Source: Carallia brachiata (taxonomy: Eukaryota > Streptophyta > Magnoliopsida > Malpighiales > Rhizophoraceae). Taken from it: a stretch of DNA of 64,000 nucleotides. The notes beneath the pieces were generated by a model. That model was not told the origin of the DNA. It searched no databases and saw only the letters and a list, made by a program, of their open reading frames with translations. The stretch spans positions 6,000,372-6,064,371 of the forward strand of contig JADCRB010000036.1 of assembly GCA_021464245.1 (NCBI GenBank), in the 5' to 3' direction. Positions 23,760 to 36,225 of the stretch are shown here, in pieces (the first letter of the stretch is position 1; every line of letters starts with the position of its first letter). The translations under genes and the position numbers were made by a program.

Positions 23760-26700
23760 GACATATACAAAAAATAAAAAACATTGTATTTTATTTGATA
23801 AAAATTCTCAAATATTTATTTTTCTCTATAAATAAATAAATGAAGAGAAGCAAATGTCGGGTTTTGCTACTCTCCGTCGCACCAAAAATGGGTCCCGATG
23901 CACATGCAATGCACTTGCAACTCTTGAGTTGTTACGCGTGTCGCCCGGCTACGTTGCCACGATGGGCACACTCTTTTTTTTTCTATTATAAAATAAAGGC
24001 CGGGTCAATTTAGTAATTTAACAAAGGATAAAAGTGAGGGAACATTTGGATTGGACTAAAATGTTCGTGTAAAACGAAACATTAGGACCAAATTGTAGGA
24101 TTTGATTTCAATAATTTGACATTATTGACTTCGCAAAAAGGATGAATTATTATTTTTTCTGTGCAGAAAATCGGTGTGGAGATGGTTGACCCATATTCAA
24201 TAGAAAATATTGAGTAAATTACATTCATTTACATTTAAAAATATTTTCATTGCACCAATATTAAGACCAAAAATTATGATATCTATGGAAAATGAGGTAT
24301 AGAAATATAAATATGCCATCAGGCCAAGAGCCAATAGTTGAAGCAAATTTCAAACCTACAACTTGTCAGACAGAATCTCACTTGCTTAATTACTTGATTT
24401 CAATCTAAAAGTCAAAAATTAAGAAAGGATGAATTATACGTACGAGACAAAGGTTTGGACCACAGAGTTTCAAATTGAATTGTGGAACAAACTTGTAGAG
24501 GTTTTTTTTTTTTTTGGTTCTTATCCCCAATTATTATTGAACTCATAATATCAGGCTCTGATTTATTTAGATGATAGTTTTATTCAATCATGAACGCATG
24601 TGGTTTCAAGTTGATAGTCGGCTTCGACTTTAATTGCGGGAGAAAAGTCACTGGAAAAATAATCTAAGATCAATTAGAAAAGGAAAATAAACCACTCGCT
24701 CGGCAGTAGCACTTTCTTGGCTCTGGCAGGTTTTGTGAAAGCATTAATTCTTACCCTTGTCAAAATTATTGAGTTGAATCCCAGCAAAATTAAAGGATCA
24801 CAATACGTAGATACACAGTTTTTCTAGACAAAGTAGATACAGTGTGATTTAGACCACATGATATAGTATTTGGTAACATATGAATATATCTAGTATTAAA
24901 TAGATTTCACATTAAATAGATATTTTCTAAATATTTAGTATTATGTGGTACTAAATACTACTTATACGGTACCAAATACTATTTTATGTAATATAAACTG
25001 TATTGTGTCTATTGTTGCTACCAAACTGTGTTTCTACCTTGTTTTTGGGTACGCCTGAAAAATTCTACCCAATATTTTCTAACATTAACAAAGATAAACG
25101 TTTTAGGCGCTTAATGCAACAAATTAAAGAGTGATGACCTAACTGCAAGTCTGACATTTCTTTTTTTTTTTCACAAAAGTCTGACTTTTCAATTTGGCCC
25201 AGTTCGTCTTTCATCATATGATGGTGCAGCGTACTCAACTTTTAACAAGTGCATGTAAAATTCAAACCGAGCGGGCCACATGCTTTGACTAATTGAGGTT
25301 GCGAATAGGACAAAGTCAATACAAGAAGCTTCAAACTCAAAAAGCCATCAATAATTTGGAAAAGGATCTAAAATCTACCCTGATACAGAATTCATATGAT
25401 ATCGTGGTGGAACATTCGTTTTGACCCATTTTTCTATTTTGTCAAAATAATGCATCCTCAATAACTTCTGGGCCTCCTTTATGGACATGATTTTCAAATC
25501 AAAGTATAGATATTCAATTTATTGTGTAGAATATTGTTTCTTGAAGATTGGTTCCTCAACCACATTATTTAAGACTCCCATCACTGCAGCTTTATTTGAA
25601 GCCAGTATTTTTTATCAGATTTATCATTTTCGTGGCTTTGTCTGTAGAAAGGATCATGAATGGGAAAACTTGACGTACAATGTTGTTGAAATTTTTTGAC
25701 GTCATACAAAGTGGAACCCTCGGTGGCAGGTCCAGGATAGGGAAAAAGGGTAAAAAAAAAGTAAGCAGAGAGAATAAATAAAACTTGTAATCCAAAATTT
25801 ATTGGAAATACAATAACAGTTTGTGTAATTTTTAAAATAAAAATTCATAATGGAAATAATCGAGTTGAATTGTGTGACAATAAGGGTACCTAAAAATTCC
25901 GACGGGAATATGAGAAATTATTTTAATATAAAAGAAATTTAAGATGGGCTTTGCGATACATTGGAAAGAAATGCAAATTTATGTGTAACAATATATTTCT
26001 CTCAAAATTTTGAAACATATAACAGTTTAAATGTTAATTAAATTAACCAAAAAAAGGACCTAAAACAACAGCAATAGACCTGAGATGACATATACCCTAT
26101 TTTTTGATTTCAATTTCATACGTCTCTTCATAGCTACCGCATAAGTTGGAAAATTTGAAGGGTCAGTGTGTAGTAGCCATTGTAATTAGGAGACAGCTGA
26201 AGGGTCGCACTATGACTTTCCAGACATACGTTGGAGAATTTTCCAGCGACAGCGCACAATGCTTTCATCACGACAAGCATGGAGTGAAAAGAATCATTTT
26301 TCATTTCACATTTATTCTCTTTCTCTTATGTTTTTCTCAGATTATGATGGCATAACACCAAAAAAGGGATTGATCAAATTGTATTGTTTTCAGACCAAAG
26401 TATAGCATGCCTGTTTTTATTCATGGAGACTCCAGTGCACCCAAGTCTAACGACCAAAACTACGAAACTTCTGCTTTAAGTCTTGTGACATTTTATCAGC
26501 CATATACGTAAATGGGTTGAGTTTATGTAAAACTCTCTCCACATTTATAAACAAGTGAAAAAAAAATCATTTTATGATTTTTCTGTAGGATTATAAATAT
26601 TGTCCTAAATCTCGAAGACACTCTAATAATTAAAAATTTAAATTTTATAATAGTAATTTCAAGGTTTACTTTTAAAAAAGAGTTGTGAGATTTATAAAAA

Positions 26701-27864
26701 TGAATAAAACTATTACTATTATATAGTTTATGATCTTACCAACCTCCTAATTAAAATAAAAAAAAAACAATGTTGCAGTTTTTACGATTTCAAAGCAGTT
26801 CAATGTCACCCTGGTGTACTTGCTCAAAATAATTAAACAAAGGACATGTTGGTGGCCAATAGTTGTACATCTGTACGTAGGTCAATTTACATTTGGCCGA
26901 TGCCAACTCAAGATAATCTAACAGGTGTACTACGTTAAATCACTTCTTGCCTTAAAGGCAATGGCAGGCTAATACGACATAGATCCGATAGTTGCAAAAC
27001 TTGCACGCAAACTACAAAATTCGTGGCATGTGCACAGGTGCGCTGAAAATTTTCCAATATAATTAACATAGAAAGTCAAAATTCCGTTGAAAGACTTTCG
27101 GTGTTGCCGTAGAAGTAGACGACAAGCCACCACGGAAGAACCCCTTGTAAGGACCCAAGTGACAACTGCCGCTATAAATAAACCACCTCAACTCGAATAT
27201 TAATTTAATTGATCATCGATTTTATTAACTAATATTAGTATTCTATTCTCGTCACATTCTTTTCTTTTTTCCTTGTTTAAGTTTTATTCTCTCCTAAGAC
27301 AAAAAAAAAAAATTGAAACAAATAAACCACCTCCACTCCCCACAACCCACCGAATAAAAAAAGGACAACTATAAGAGAAACTTCTACCAGAATATGCACG
27401 GACAATCTGCGAAAGAGAGACCAATGCGTGGACACGAGACTAAACGCGAGAATGTCCTAGCTTAAAATCAGTCTACACTTAACGATTGGCAATAAGATTG
27501 TTTTATTCAAAATCACGTGTACTTTCACCATTCAAAATTTATATGGAATGCATTCCCAAATTCCAAGGGTTTTGTATGATTCCCATGTGGATTGGTAATG
27601 ACTTTATAGTCATTGATAAGTAATAACAACGGGTAGCATTAGCGTTTAACGAAGCACAGCAAATGATAAAAGTTGGCACCAAGTATTATGCACATTCCAG
27701 TCTGTCCGTAATTTAGATGTTTTAGTCCCGCTCATGAAAGGCAATATATATTACCATCTCTATTGCGCTAATAAGAAAGAAAATGTGCTACACAAAGCAA
27801 TGGCCGATACTAAAAAACAATGCAAGTCTTACAGTTACAGACAGCCTAAAAGGAGCTTAGCTCT
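23760..27864. other. AT-rich spacer between NAC and SF3B4
   Basis: No gene recognised in about 4 kb; open frames such as 25481-25699 and 26146-26355 are not protein-like. A small inverted-repeat element is annotated at 24807-25040. The SF3B4 3'UTR occupies the last few hundred bases. Confidence 0.5.
24807..25040. mobile_element. MITE-like element with CACAGTTT inverted ends
   Basis: Left end CGTAGATACACAGTTTTT and right end AAACTGTGTTTCTACC are inverted copies over about 16 bases. The interior is made of related TAGTATTAAATA / GGTACCAAATACTA phrases on both strands, so the element can fold on itself. It has no coding content. Confidence 0.55.
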
Positions 27865-30800
27865 TCAACTTGGAGGAAGTGGTGGCTGGACATTTGGTGG
27901 GGGAGGTGGTTGCATCATCTGTGCTATGTGGGGCCTACCTGCATATTGCTGTGGAGGTGGTGGCTGCCGCCAAATTTGTGGCTGGGCTCCGACTCCCATA
28001 GGCTGTGGTGGAGGCCTTTGAAGCATTTGCACTGCCTGAGGAGGAGGAGGAGGTGGCATGTTTGGAGGAGGGGGCCGGAACTGGACTTGGGGTGGAGGCA
28101 TCACAGGGGGCTGGACTGTCTGTCCTCCTTGGGGTGGCTGACCTTGCCATGATGGTTGTCCAGCCATTTGCATTGGTGGAAAGGACACATTTGGCGGGGG
28201 TGGCGGACGGAATGCTGGAACTGGGGCTGGAGTAACAGCCCCACTTGGAAAAACACGGGGTGGCACTGGTGCGTTAATGGTACCATTGACTTGGGGAACA
28301 CTTGGAAGTGTTGGAGGTCCACTGGCAAAGAGAGTGTGGGGCCTGCTTTTTTGTGTAGTTGGATTGCTTGCGGCAAGAACTCTCTCTGAATAGCAACAAT
28401 AACAACTAGCCACTTTAACTTCATAAATAATTAGATACGATATCAATGGGTAATCCCCAATTTTATTTGAAAATCTATACCATCGGAGTCTAAACAAAGA
28501 AGTCAACAATCAGGGAAGCAAAATAAATGGATAGTATATAAACGTCTATGCAAAATGCTTCACCTGCAGGGGTACCATGGCGCTCCCCTTTAGTGTCCTT
28601 CTTATATGCATATGAGACTGTTATTTGACGGTTGGCAAGATACTGACCATTCATTGCCTGTTAAAATCCAGAATATCATATAATCAACTCAATTAATCAG
28701 CATAGTAAAAATCATTGTTAACAGCAACAAATAGCATTGTGTAGACACCATTCAACCCTGCCTTGGCATGTGGCAGAAGCATCGTGTTATTTCTCAAGTT
28801 GCCTTGTGTTGAACAATTTGCCAGGAAAACAAAATTTGAACAATCAACATACATCCAGTTATTCCAGTTGAGAATTTAAATTCCTTGCCAGAATTTACGA
28901 CAAAATGTAACTGTAGGAATTTGTCCGGTTCTTTTACCAAACAAATGATATAATCCTCAACTGGATTTGATGAATATGAATATAAATGCTAAAGGGTTAC
29001 CTCAATGGCAGCATCAGATGCATCAAAAGAATCATAACTTATGAAACCAAAACCACGGGAATTTCCGGTCTCAGGATCTCTCATTATCTGAAAAGTATGA
29101 GTACTATGCATCAGAACATAATTTTAGAAACTTGATAATAGTGGTTAGAAATTGATTTTAAACACTCCTTTGAGACAAACATTCAACAACAAAGTTTAAT
29201 TACCAAATTTAGTGGGTGCCGCATGAATCTTTTCTCACAACGTGGCCGACCCCAATATTAAGGAAAAAAATCATTCATATATAAATAAGATTAATAGAAA
29301 ATAAAAAAAGAAAAAAATCACATAGAAAGTCTGAAATTGTGGCTGCTGCCAAAGGGCAGTGTTGCTTTAAAAGAATGTGCCTAACAAGCATATCGAAATT
29401 TGGGACGGGAATTAGATCCTCAAATCAACCAAAAATACTAATGAAGTCCAGAATACAAGTCTGTACACAACATGATATCCATCATCAAATCCAAGTAAAA
29501 TAGCAAATGACAAGATCACCTGCTCACAAACTCCAAAATCAAGTGCTAACAGCTGCCTATTAAATCATACTAATTCTGCCTCTCCTAATTAGGATAAATA
29601 TATTAAATCGGGGTTTCTCTGATGCTTAAGACCATAAACTTTATGTGAGGAAGCTTAAAATGGTGTCCTCGGGAGACACAATGAATTATATCCTACCTTT
29701 ATTTGGTCAAGCAACATCAGCTAACATCAGTTCCCACCCAAAGGCATGGGGGATAACCGGATAAGATGGCACTTTATACTACCACCATAATTCAGATTTT
29801 GTATCCATCTATGGAATTTCAATATGAAATGAATGAATAAGATGGCACTTGTAACATGAAATTTCAAATTCCACATGCATGCACAAAAGCAAAGATATGA
29901 CAATAGAAAAGTAATCTCGGATGGCCAAATACGGTACATGCTTAAGTTCATTCACTGCAATCAACACTCAAGGCCAAATGCTTAGCAATGCACTACCCTA
30001 TTCAAATGATACAAAACGGTGGGATGACCTTGGGATTGGTGACAATTACTCCAAACGCACTGAAAGTATCATGCAAAAGTTTCTCGTCAACATCCTGCAA
30101 AAGACATACAGATTAGCTACAAAAGTGGAATGTAACAACATAAGCATTGTCATGACACAATCAAACAAGCTTACTGGGTCAAGGTTCCCAATGAAAAGAT
30201 TTGCCCCGACATCTAAGCTCTTTTTGTCTTGCGATGCCTGAAACCAGAAAGGCAATAAATCGAACAGACACAATAATCTACTAAACACAAATACAAAGAA
30301 TAAAAGATTCAAACAACATTACCAGTCACGTAACTCACTACAAAGCACACACAAATTTGGACAAATAAAAAAAAAAAAATTACCTTGTTTACACGTATTG
30401 GCTTACCATAAAGCTTAATCATATTCAAAACCTTGATTGCCTGTAAAAAAATCCACAAGTATAAGATAGTCACAACAACAGAATTAAACCATACAACCTT
30501 CATAAAAAGAACTCAGTAAAAAAAAAAAAAATTACATAGTCAGCATCTTCCTCGCTCCGAAATTCCACAAATCCATAACTCTGATGAAGGTTCGTTACTC
30601 TATCCTTCGGTACATAAAAATTCACTGAAACAAATATCAAGGCAAGGAAATTACCAAATCACCAACACCACAAAAAGATCAAACAAAGTAAGATTAAACA
30701 AAGCGTACCGACGGGGCCCGCTTGAACAACAGCTCCCACAGTAATTCTTCCGTAACCTAGAAAATAATAGATTTTCACTGTTTTTAGGGAAAAAGAAGAT

Positions 30801-30957
30801 CAAACTAGGGCAAACGAAAGAGAGAGAGAGGGAGAGAGATTTGGGGGGGAACCTGAGGGTCGAGGTTGCCGACGTAAGCGGTGGCGTCTTGGTTCCTCTC
30901 GGCGGAGTGTTGGCCAAGCAAATTCGCTCCTACACCTGGAGCGATTCTCGTCGTCAT
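27865..30957 (-). CDS. SF3B4: Splicing factor 3B subunit 4 (SAP49), with one frameshift
   Basis: Component of the U2 snRNP SF3b complex that contacts pre-mRNA near the branch site. Nine exons: 30957-30853, 30756-30709, 30624-30536, 30440-30384, 30237-30175, 30094-30029, 29087-29001, 28657-28564 and 28385-27865. Two RRM domains are seen: [29 protein letters not shown], then [27 protein letters not shown]. The linker motif [19 protein letters not shown] and a long Pro/Gln-rich tail follow. Exon 2 should read WELFVQAGPV but one T is missing after GGGAGCTG, so it reads [10 protein letters not shown] and meets TGA at the first codon of exon 3. The exon lengths sum to 1130, one short of a multiple of three, which confirms a single missing base (intact length would be 376 residues). 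All other exons and splice sites look functional, so a sequence error is more likely than a dead gene. Confidence 0.93.
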
Positions 30958-32127
30958 TGCTTCTCTTCTCTCTCTCTCTTTCCCGCTCCCGCTCGCTGTG
31001 CAAACGCCAACGCTAACCTAGGCCGAGCAGGGACGCAGGAAGGTCGGAAGGAAAGTAGGAAACTTCGAGAAAGAACGATCAAAGCCCAAAGTTGCGGCGG
31101 CTAACCGGCCCAAATAATTTATGCTACTCTTCTTTCAGGCTTCCGCGGTAACCGACTCTCGCCGGTGACCAAACCCAAAGTTATTTTTCCAGCAAGCCTA
31201 GTAAACTTTACCCGGGCGGCCCATTTATGGCCGGTACCTTGGGCCCATTTAAAACCTTAAAACCAGTGGGAAATATTCGTTTGTTTTTTTGGCTGGACAG
31301 TAGCCCAGGTAGTGGAGTGTGTCCCCCTCCCCCCCTCCCAAACAGAGATTCGACTCCCGCCTAGTCTATATTCCCTCCTCCTCTTATGTATGCCTATAAG
31401 GTTTCCTACTGACAAAAAAAATAAAAAGTAAAAAAATATTTTCTTTTCTTTTTTTTAAACAAGACCATCACATGGAAGAGGGGTGGTAAGGAAAAAGGAG
31501 GGAAAGACCAACTTAGATATTGTAATCTTTAATTATGTTTATAGTCCATAATTTAATCTCTTATTATGAATGAGTAATTTAAAATACGACAGAAAAATTT
31601 TTGTATATCAATTAAATTTGAGATTGAAGTTTTATTGTTCTTATAATATAATTACTACTCGCATTAGGTCGAGATCAAAGATTTCATTAGACCTAATTTG
31701 ACAGAAAATGAGCTGCGAAAGGAGATAGTGAGCTATACAATAAACTGGAATATCACTCTTCTAGAACAGATTATAAGTCAAAAGACATGACACAAAGGAG
31801 AAAAAAGAAGAGAGAGAAAAGGCTGATATGAAGCAAGAAAAAGAAAAAAAAAGCAAACACAAAGCACAGTTCGACTTTGATGGCATTATTAAAAAGTTCA
31901 GGTCAGGATAAATTTAAAAGGATTTTGTAAGTGGTAGTCATTTTTTTTTTATTTTACAATTACTCATATATAATAAGTATTGATTAATTATTAAAAAATT
32001 AAAGATAAAATACATTACAAATTTTTATTAATAAGTATTAATGTGTTAATTTTTTATTAATAATTATAAAAGAAAAAATATAAAATAACTTTGTAATAAA
32101 CTCTAATCTAAAACTACCATAATAGAC
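30958..32127. other. SF3B4 promoter side and spacer
   Basis: GA-rich and GC-richer sequence just upstream of SF3B4 (30958-31250) probably contains its leader and promoter. A SINE-like element at 31285-31420 follows, then AT-rich DNA with no recognised gene. Confidence 0.45.
31285..31420 (+). mobile_element. tRNA-derived SINE
   Basis: A-box-like TAGCCCAGGTAGTGGAG at about 31312, B-box GATTCGACTCC about 40 bases later, a pyrimidine-rich body, and a terminal A-run after TTTCCTACTGAC. This order is typical of plant SINEs. Target duplications were not found with confidence. Confidence 0.5.
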
Positions 32128-32381
32128 ATCCATGACATGTTTGATTTTGGTTTTGTGGAAAAGAATTAGAAAAGAAATTTTTAATAAAAATAATTTTATT
32201 ATTATTTTATTATTTTATCATAATCTTTTTATTAATCTAAATAACTTATATTTTTTACAACTTTTTCTCACATAAATTACTATTTATTTTTTTTCATTAT
32301 TTTCTTTCATCAATCCATACAACTTTATTTTCTCACAACTTTCTTTCACGTCATTTTACAAATCCAAACACAATTAGAGCT
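32128..32381. mobile_element. MITE-like element next to the GST stop codon
   Basis: Starts near CATGTTTGATTTTGGTTTTG and ends with CAAATCCAAACACAATTAG; these are inverted copies around TGTTTG-GATTT. The interior is A/T only. It abuts the 3' end of the GST gene, which carries an exact 17-base tandem duplication (32365-32381 and 32382-32398) at the junction. Confidence 0.45.
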
Positions 32382-32390
32382 CAAACACAA

Positions 32391-32783
32391 TTAGAGCTCA
32401 AGGACTTTCTTCCAAGATGGCCTGCTGCTTATATCATCCCACCAAGCACTCACATGCTTCCTGTCCTTAATCAAATACCCTTTCTGCATTCGATCCACCA
32501 GTAGCTGAGTGAAGGGGAGGTGGCTGAGGTCAGCAAGGCTAAAGAAATCCCCTGCCAAGTACTTGCCTCTGAGAGCCTCTCTTCATAAACATCCAACACC
32601 TGTCCAAGTTTTTCTTCACTCTCTTTGATAAGCTTTTCATCTGCAGGAAACCCCAATTTATGGGCAAACAATATCTGAGTGGTCAAGTTGTAGATATGGG
32701 GATGGAAATTTTGTGCTTCAACCTCTAGCCATTGTTCAACTATGCCCCTTTCTTCTATGGTTTTTCCTAGCAAATCAGTCCCT

Positions 32784-32818
<35 letters not shown>

Positions 32819-33295
32819 TGCTCGCGATTCTGCAGATTAAATAACAAACATTTGATTGTAAGCAGGGAATCCAGAAAACGCACAGGTTGTAGGAGGATAG
32901 TTTAACTAAAGTGTCTCTTTTACCGTATAAAGTATAATCTCCATCTTCAACAACAGGAACAGCTCCAAAAGGCTGCGGTCGAAAACAATCAGCAGTACAT
33001 ATTCGTTAAATAGCTGGTTATGACTCAAATAATAGAACAACAAACTAGAGACTTTCATTGAAAGATATAAATAAGAAGCCTAATAAATATGTCACCCTTA
33101 AAAAAGGTGGAAAAAAAAAAAAAAAAGGAAGCCCAACAATTAACTGCGGACCTGTAATTTTAGGTACTCCGGGCTTCTCTGCTCTCCCTTAGTGATATCA
33201 ACAGGTACAGTCTCGAATTCAATGCCTTTCTCAATGAGGCACACGAGCACACGCTTTGGAGAAGCAAAGGGTGTGCCATACACTTTCACCACCAT
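32391..33295 (-). CDS. Phi-class glutathione S-transferase, with one frameshift
   Basis: Cytosolic detoxification enzyme that joins glutathione to electrophiles. Three exons: 33295-33152, 32972-32924 and 32829-32391. The N-terminal thioredoxin-like domain reads MVVKVYGTPFASPKRVLVCL, with the catalytic-loop serine (S12), the cis-proline motif GAVPVVEDGDYTLYESRAI and the glutathione-binding ES pair. The helical domain is phi-type (AQNFHPHIYNLTTQILFAHK). After VYEERLSE one base is missing (GAGGCAAG where GAGAGCAAG is expected), so the frame jumps. The true continuation KYLAGDFFSLADLSHLPFTQ through PSWKKVLEL and stop at 32391 is intact in the next frame. Exon lengths sum to 632, one short of a multiple of three. 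Resembles GSTF9/GSTF10 of Arabidopsis. Either a sequence error or a recent loss of the C-terminal helices. Confidence 0.9.
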
Positions 33296-34245
33296 TTTCT
33301 TCTTATCTCAATTCCTTAGTCAGTGGCAGAAGACTGCTCTCAATTATGTGCCCGGTAGGAGGAGATCTAGTATGGGTAACTCGGCTCTTAAAGGAAAAAG
33401 CGATTAGGCCAATTTGATTTTCCGATAAAGATATAGAAGTCTGGTCAAATCAAGCAACCAACCGGATACCATATATTCTGATATTCACGTGGGAAAATGT
33501 ACAAAGACCGATGAAAAATAAGTAGTGGAGAGAGACCAATTGATTGATTGTATTATAAAATTAAAATTATTATTTTATAATAAAAAATATAAAAAATAAT
33601 AAGATGTTAATAATTTTATTAATTTTTTGTTATAAAATAATAATTATTTAATTATATAATTTAATCAGTTAATTATATTATAATTTTTTTATTTATTTTT
33701 CACACATTCGTATATTCTTGCTCTATATATGGGTTCCATCTGCCGAAAAAAGCACTTGGTACATGTGTACTAAGTCATATTTTATTATTTATTTATTTTA
33801 TTATTTTTTATAAAATTTAAATTTAAATTTAAATAAATATTATTTTAAAATTTAAAATGTAAATTTTTTAAATATTTTTTTAAAAAAATAAAAAAAATAT
33901 ATAATGTACTCAGTATCTCAGATCGGCTGATCAGGTACGGTGCCCCGATCTTTTTCCATATTTATATACAGGAAAATTATATTTTCTTCATGGTTAAGGC
34001 TTGAATTAGTGATGTCCGTGATGACGTTTTGTTTGCGGAGCAATGCTGTTTGGGCGGCCCGACCCAACTCGTCCTAGTACGACAAGTCTTTGGCGAATGA
34101 CAACGCTTGAATTTTCCTCTAAGTACTGCGGAAAATTACCTGACCTCACTTAGTGGAATACATCGTAGGCCCATGTCATGCGTGACAAAAATGGATGAAA
34201 TAATATCGTCAAAAAGAAATGAAACAGAAAAGTAAAAAAATTACA
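33296..34245. other. Spacer upstream of the GST gene
   Basis: Presumed GST promoter followed by AT-rich DNA. No clear TATA box could be assigned and no gene or repeat was recognised. Confidence 0.4.
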
Positions 34246-35563
34246 GGTTCGTTTGAAAACGTTGTTAGTTTTTTATTTTTATTTTTTATTTTCTATTTTT
34301 TATTTTTGTTTTTTTTTTGAATTTTTGTATTTATTATTATTATTTTTTATTTTTTCTATAAAAATAAAAAATAGGTTGAAAAAGATAGTGAGAAAAATGA
34401 TAAAAAGAGTATAAATATAGAGTAAAAAATGAGAGAGGGAGAGAGAGAGAGAGAGAGAAAGAGGGTAGAGAGAGAATGAGTAGAGAGAACGGTAGAGAGA
34501 GAAAAAAGAGAGAGAAAGAGAGAAGAAAGAGAATAAGTAGAGAGAATGATTGAAAGAGAAAGAGTAGAGAAAAAATGAGTAAACAAAATAGTAGATAGAG
34601 AAAAATGAGAGAGAGAAGATAGAGAGAGAATGAGTAGAGAAAATGACAAAGAGAGAAAATAAGAGAGGGTAGAGAAATAATGAGAAAAAAGAATGATAGG
34701 GAGAAAAAATGAGAGAGAGGTAGAGAGAAAATGAGTAGAGAGACTGATAAAATAAGAAAAAAGAGAAAGAGTCTGGGTAGAGACAGAACAAGAAGAAAAA
34801 GAGGGTAGAGAGATAATAGTAGAGCGAGAAAAAGGAGAGAGAATGTTGGTAGACAGAAAGGAGAGAGAATCTGGGTAGGCAGAGAATGGTAGAGAGAAAA
34901 AAGAGAGAAAGACAAATGGCAGAGAGAGAACAAGTAGAAAGAATGATGAGCAAGAAAAAAAAGAGAATGGTAGAGAGAGAAAATGAGAGAGAGAGCGGGT
35001 ATAGAGAGAACGTGGAGAGAATAGTTGAGGGAGAAAAAGGAGAGAGAGAGAGAGATAGAGTGGGTAGAGGGAGAATTAGTAGAGAACATGGTAGAAAGAG
35101 AAATAATAGAAAGAGGGTAGAGAAAGAATGAGTAGAGAGAGAAAATATAGAGAGAATGGTAGAGATAGAAAAAGAGGAGAGAGGGCAGAGAGAGAACGGT
35201 AGAAATAAAAAAGGAGAGAGAGGGTAAAGAGAGAATGAGTAGAGAGAGAAAATAGAGAGAGGTAGAGAGAGAATGAGTAATGAGAGAAAAAAATATAGAG
35301 GGATAGAAAGAGGATGAGTAAAGCAAGATATGGTAAAAAGGGTGGATAGAGAGAGAATAAGTTGCGAGAGAAAATAAAGAAAAAAAGTAAAAAATAAAAT
35401 CGGAAAGTTAGTTTTTATTTTTTCCTAATTTGTTTTATTTCTTTGAAAAACACTTTTAACTTTTCAACAAAAAACAAAAAATAAAATAAATAACAAATAT
35501 GTTTTCTATTTTTTTGTGAAAAATAAACAGAAAATAAAAAACAAAATCATTTCAAACGGGCCT
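34246..35563. mobile_element. 1.3-kb inverted-repeat element carrying a GA-rich minisatellite
   Basis: The ends are inverted copies: left GGTTCGTTTGAAAACG, right (reverse complement) GGCCCGTTTGAAATG, each followed by T-rich arms of TTTTTATTTT type. Between the arms, 34430-35345 is a GA-rich minisatellite with a unit of about 51 bases containing GAATGAGTAGAGAGAATGG, repeated some 18 times with drift. Long minus-strand open frames here (up to 328 codons of Ser/Leu/Phe/Tyr) arise because the strand is CT-rich and the unit is a multiple of three; they are not genes. Confidence 0.6.
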
Positions 35564-36134
35564 ACCATGTTGTCTTCCTTCAAAGAGCTTGCCTGCCTTA
35601 TCATATACCCTTTTTAATATTTAGTGGTGTTCTTTCTGAAATTCTGGTCATAATCCATAGGGAAAGCGAGGCTTAATTCATCTCAAGAGTAAAAATTTTT
35701 GTAAATAATATATATTTATTATTATAAATAAGAATAACCCGAGTTTTTAATACTCAACAACTTTATTTTATAAATTGAATTCAAATTTTAGAAGGTGACA
35801 GTAAGTTTATGATAATGAAAAGACCGAATATAATTTTGTAACTTATAAACTATTTGTCGAGAGGAGAAAATGAGTGCCGCTAAGATTAGGAAATCAAGGT
35901 TTTCCAACATTATAGCGTGCTTTCTTTTGTTAAAGAATTTTTGGCTATTTTTCTTCGCATATAAGTAGGCAGAGACCAATTCACATACAAATTCTATAAT
36001 TCAGTTCCGAACCATTCAAGTAGACACTAACCGAGCCCAGATACAAAATTACTTTCTTCGACTCCGAGGAACAAAGCTATTCTCTTCTCCTGGATTACAC
36101 AGGATGCAGGAAGATTTTTTTTTTGTTGAACGAA

Positions 36135-36225
36135 ACCATCCATTGGGTATTTTGGTTTGATTTTGCCGCCCAAAATTTGAAATCCTAATTATACAAAGAT
36201 TCATGCTGCGATCGATGTAAGCAAC
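36135..36225 (+). repeat. Dispersed repeat, copy 1 (SINE-like)
   Basis: Shares the order CCGCC-AAA, TTGAAATCCTA, TACAA-G-GAT, CTGCG and GTAAGCAAC with 37785-37865 and partly with 37185-37280. The shared TTCAAATCC resembles a pol III B box. Confidence 0.4.

Noticed and set aside
27910..28424. Trp/Gly-rich and Glu-rich frames opposite or beside the SF3B4 tail
   Set aside because: They are other-frame readings of the Pro/Gln-rich SF3B4 tail.
34300..35326. Long minus-strand open frames of 217 and 328 codons rich in Ser, Leu, Phe and Tyr
   Set aside because: They lie entirely in a GA/CT-rich minisatellite whose unit is a multiple of three; composition and periodicity explain the lack of stops.
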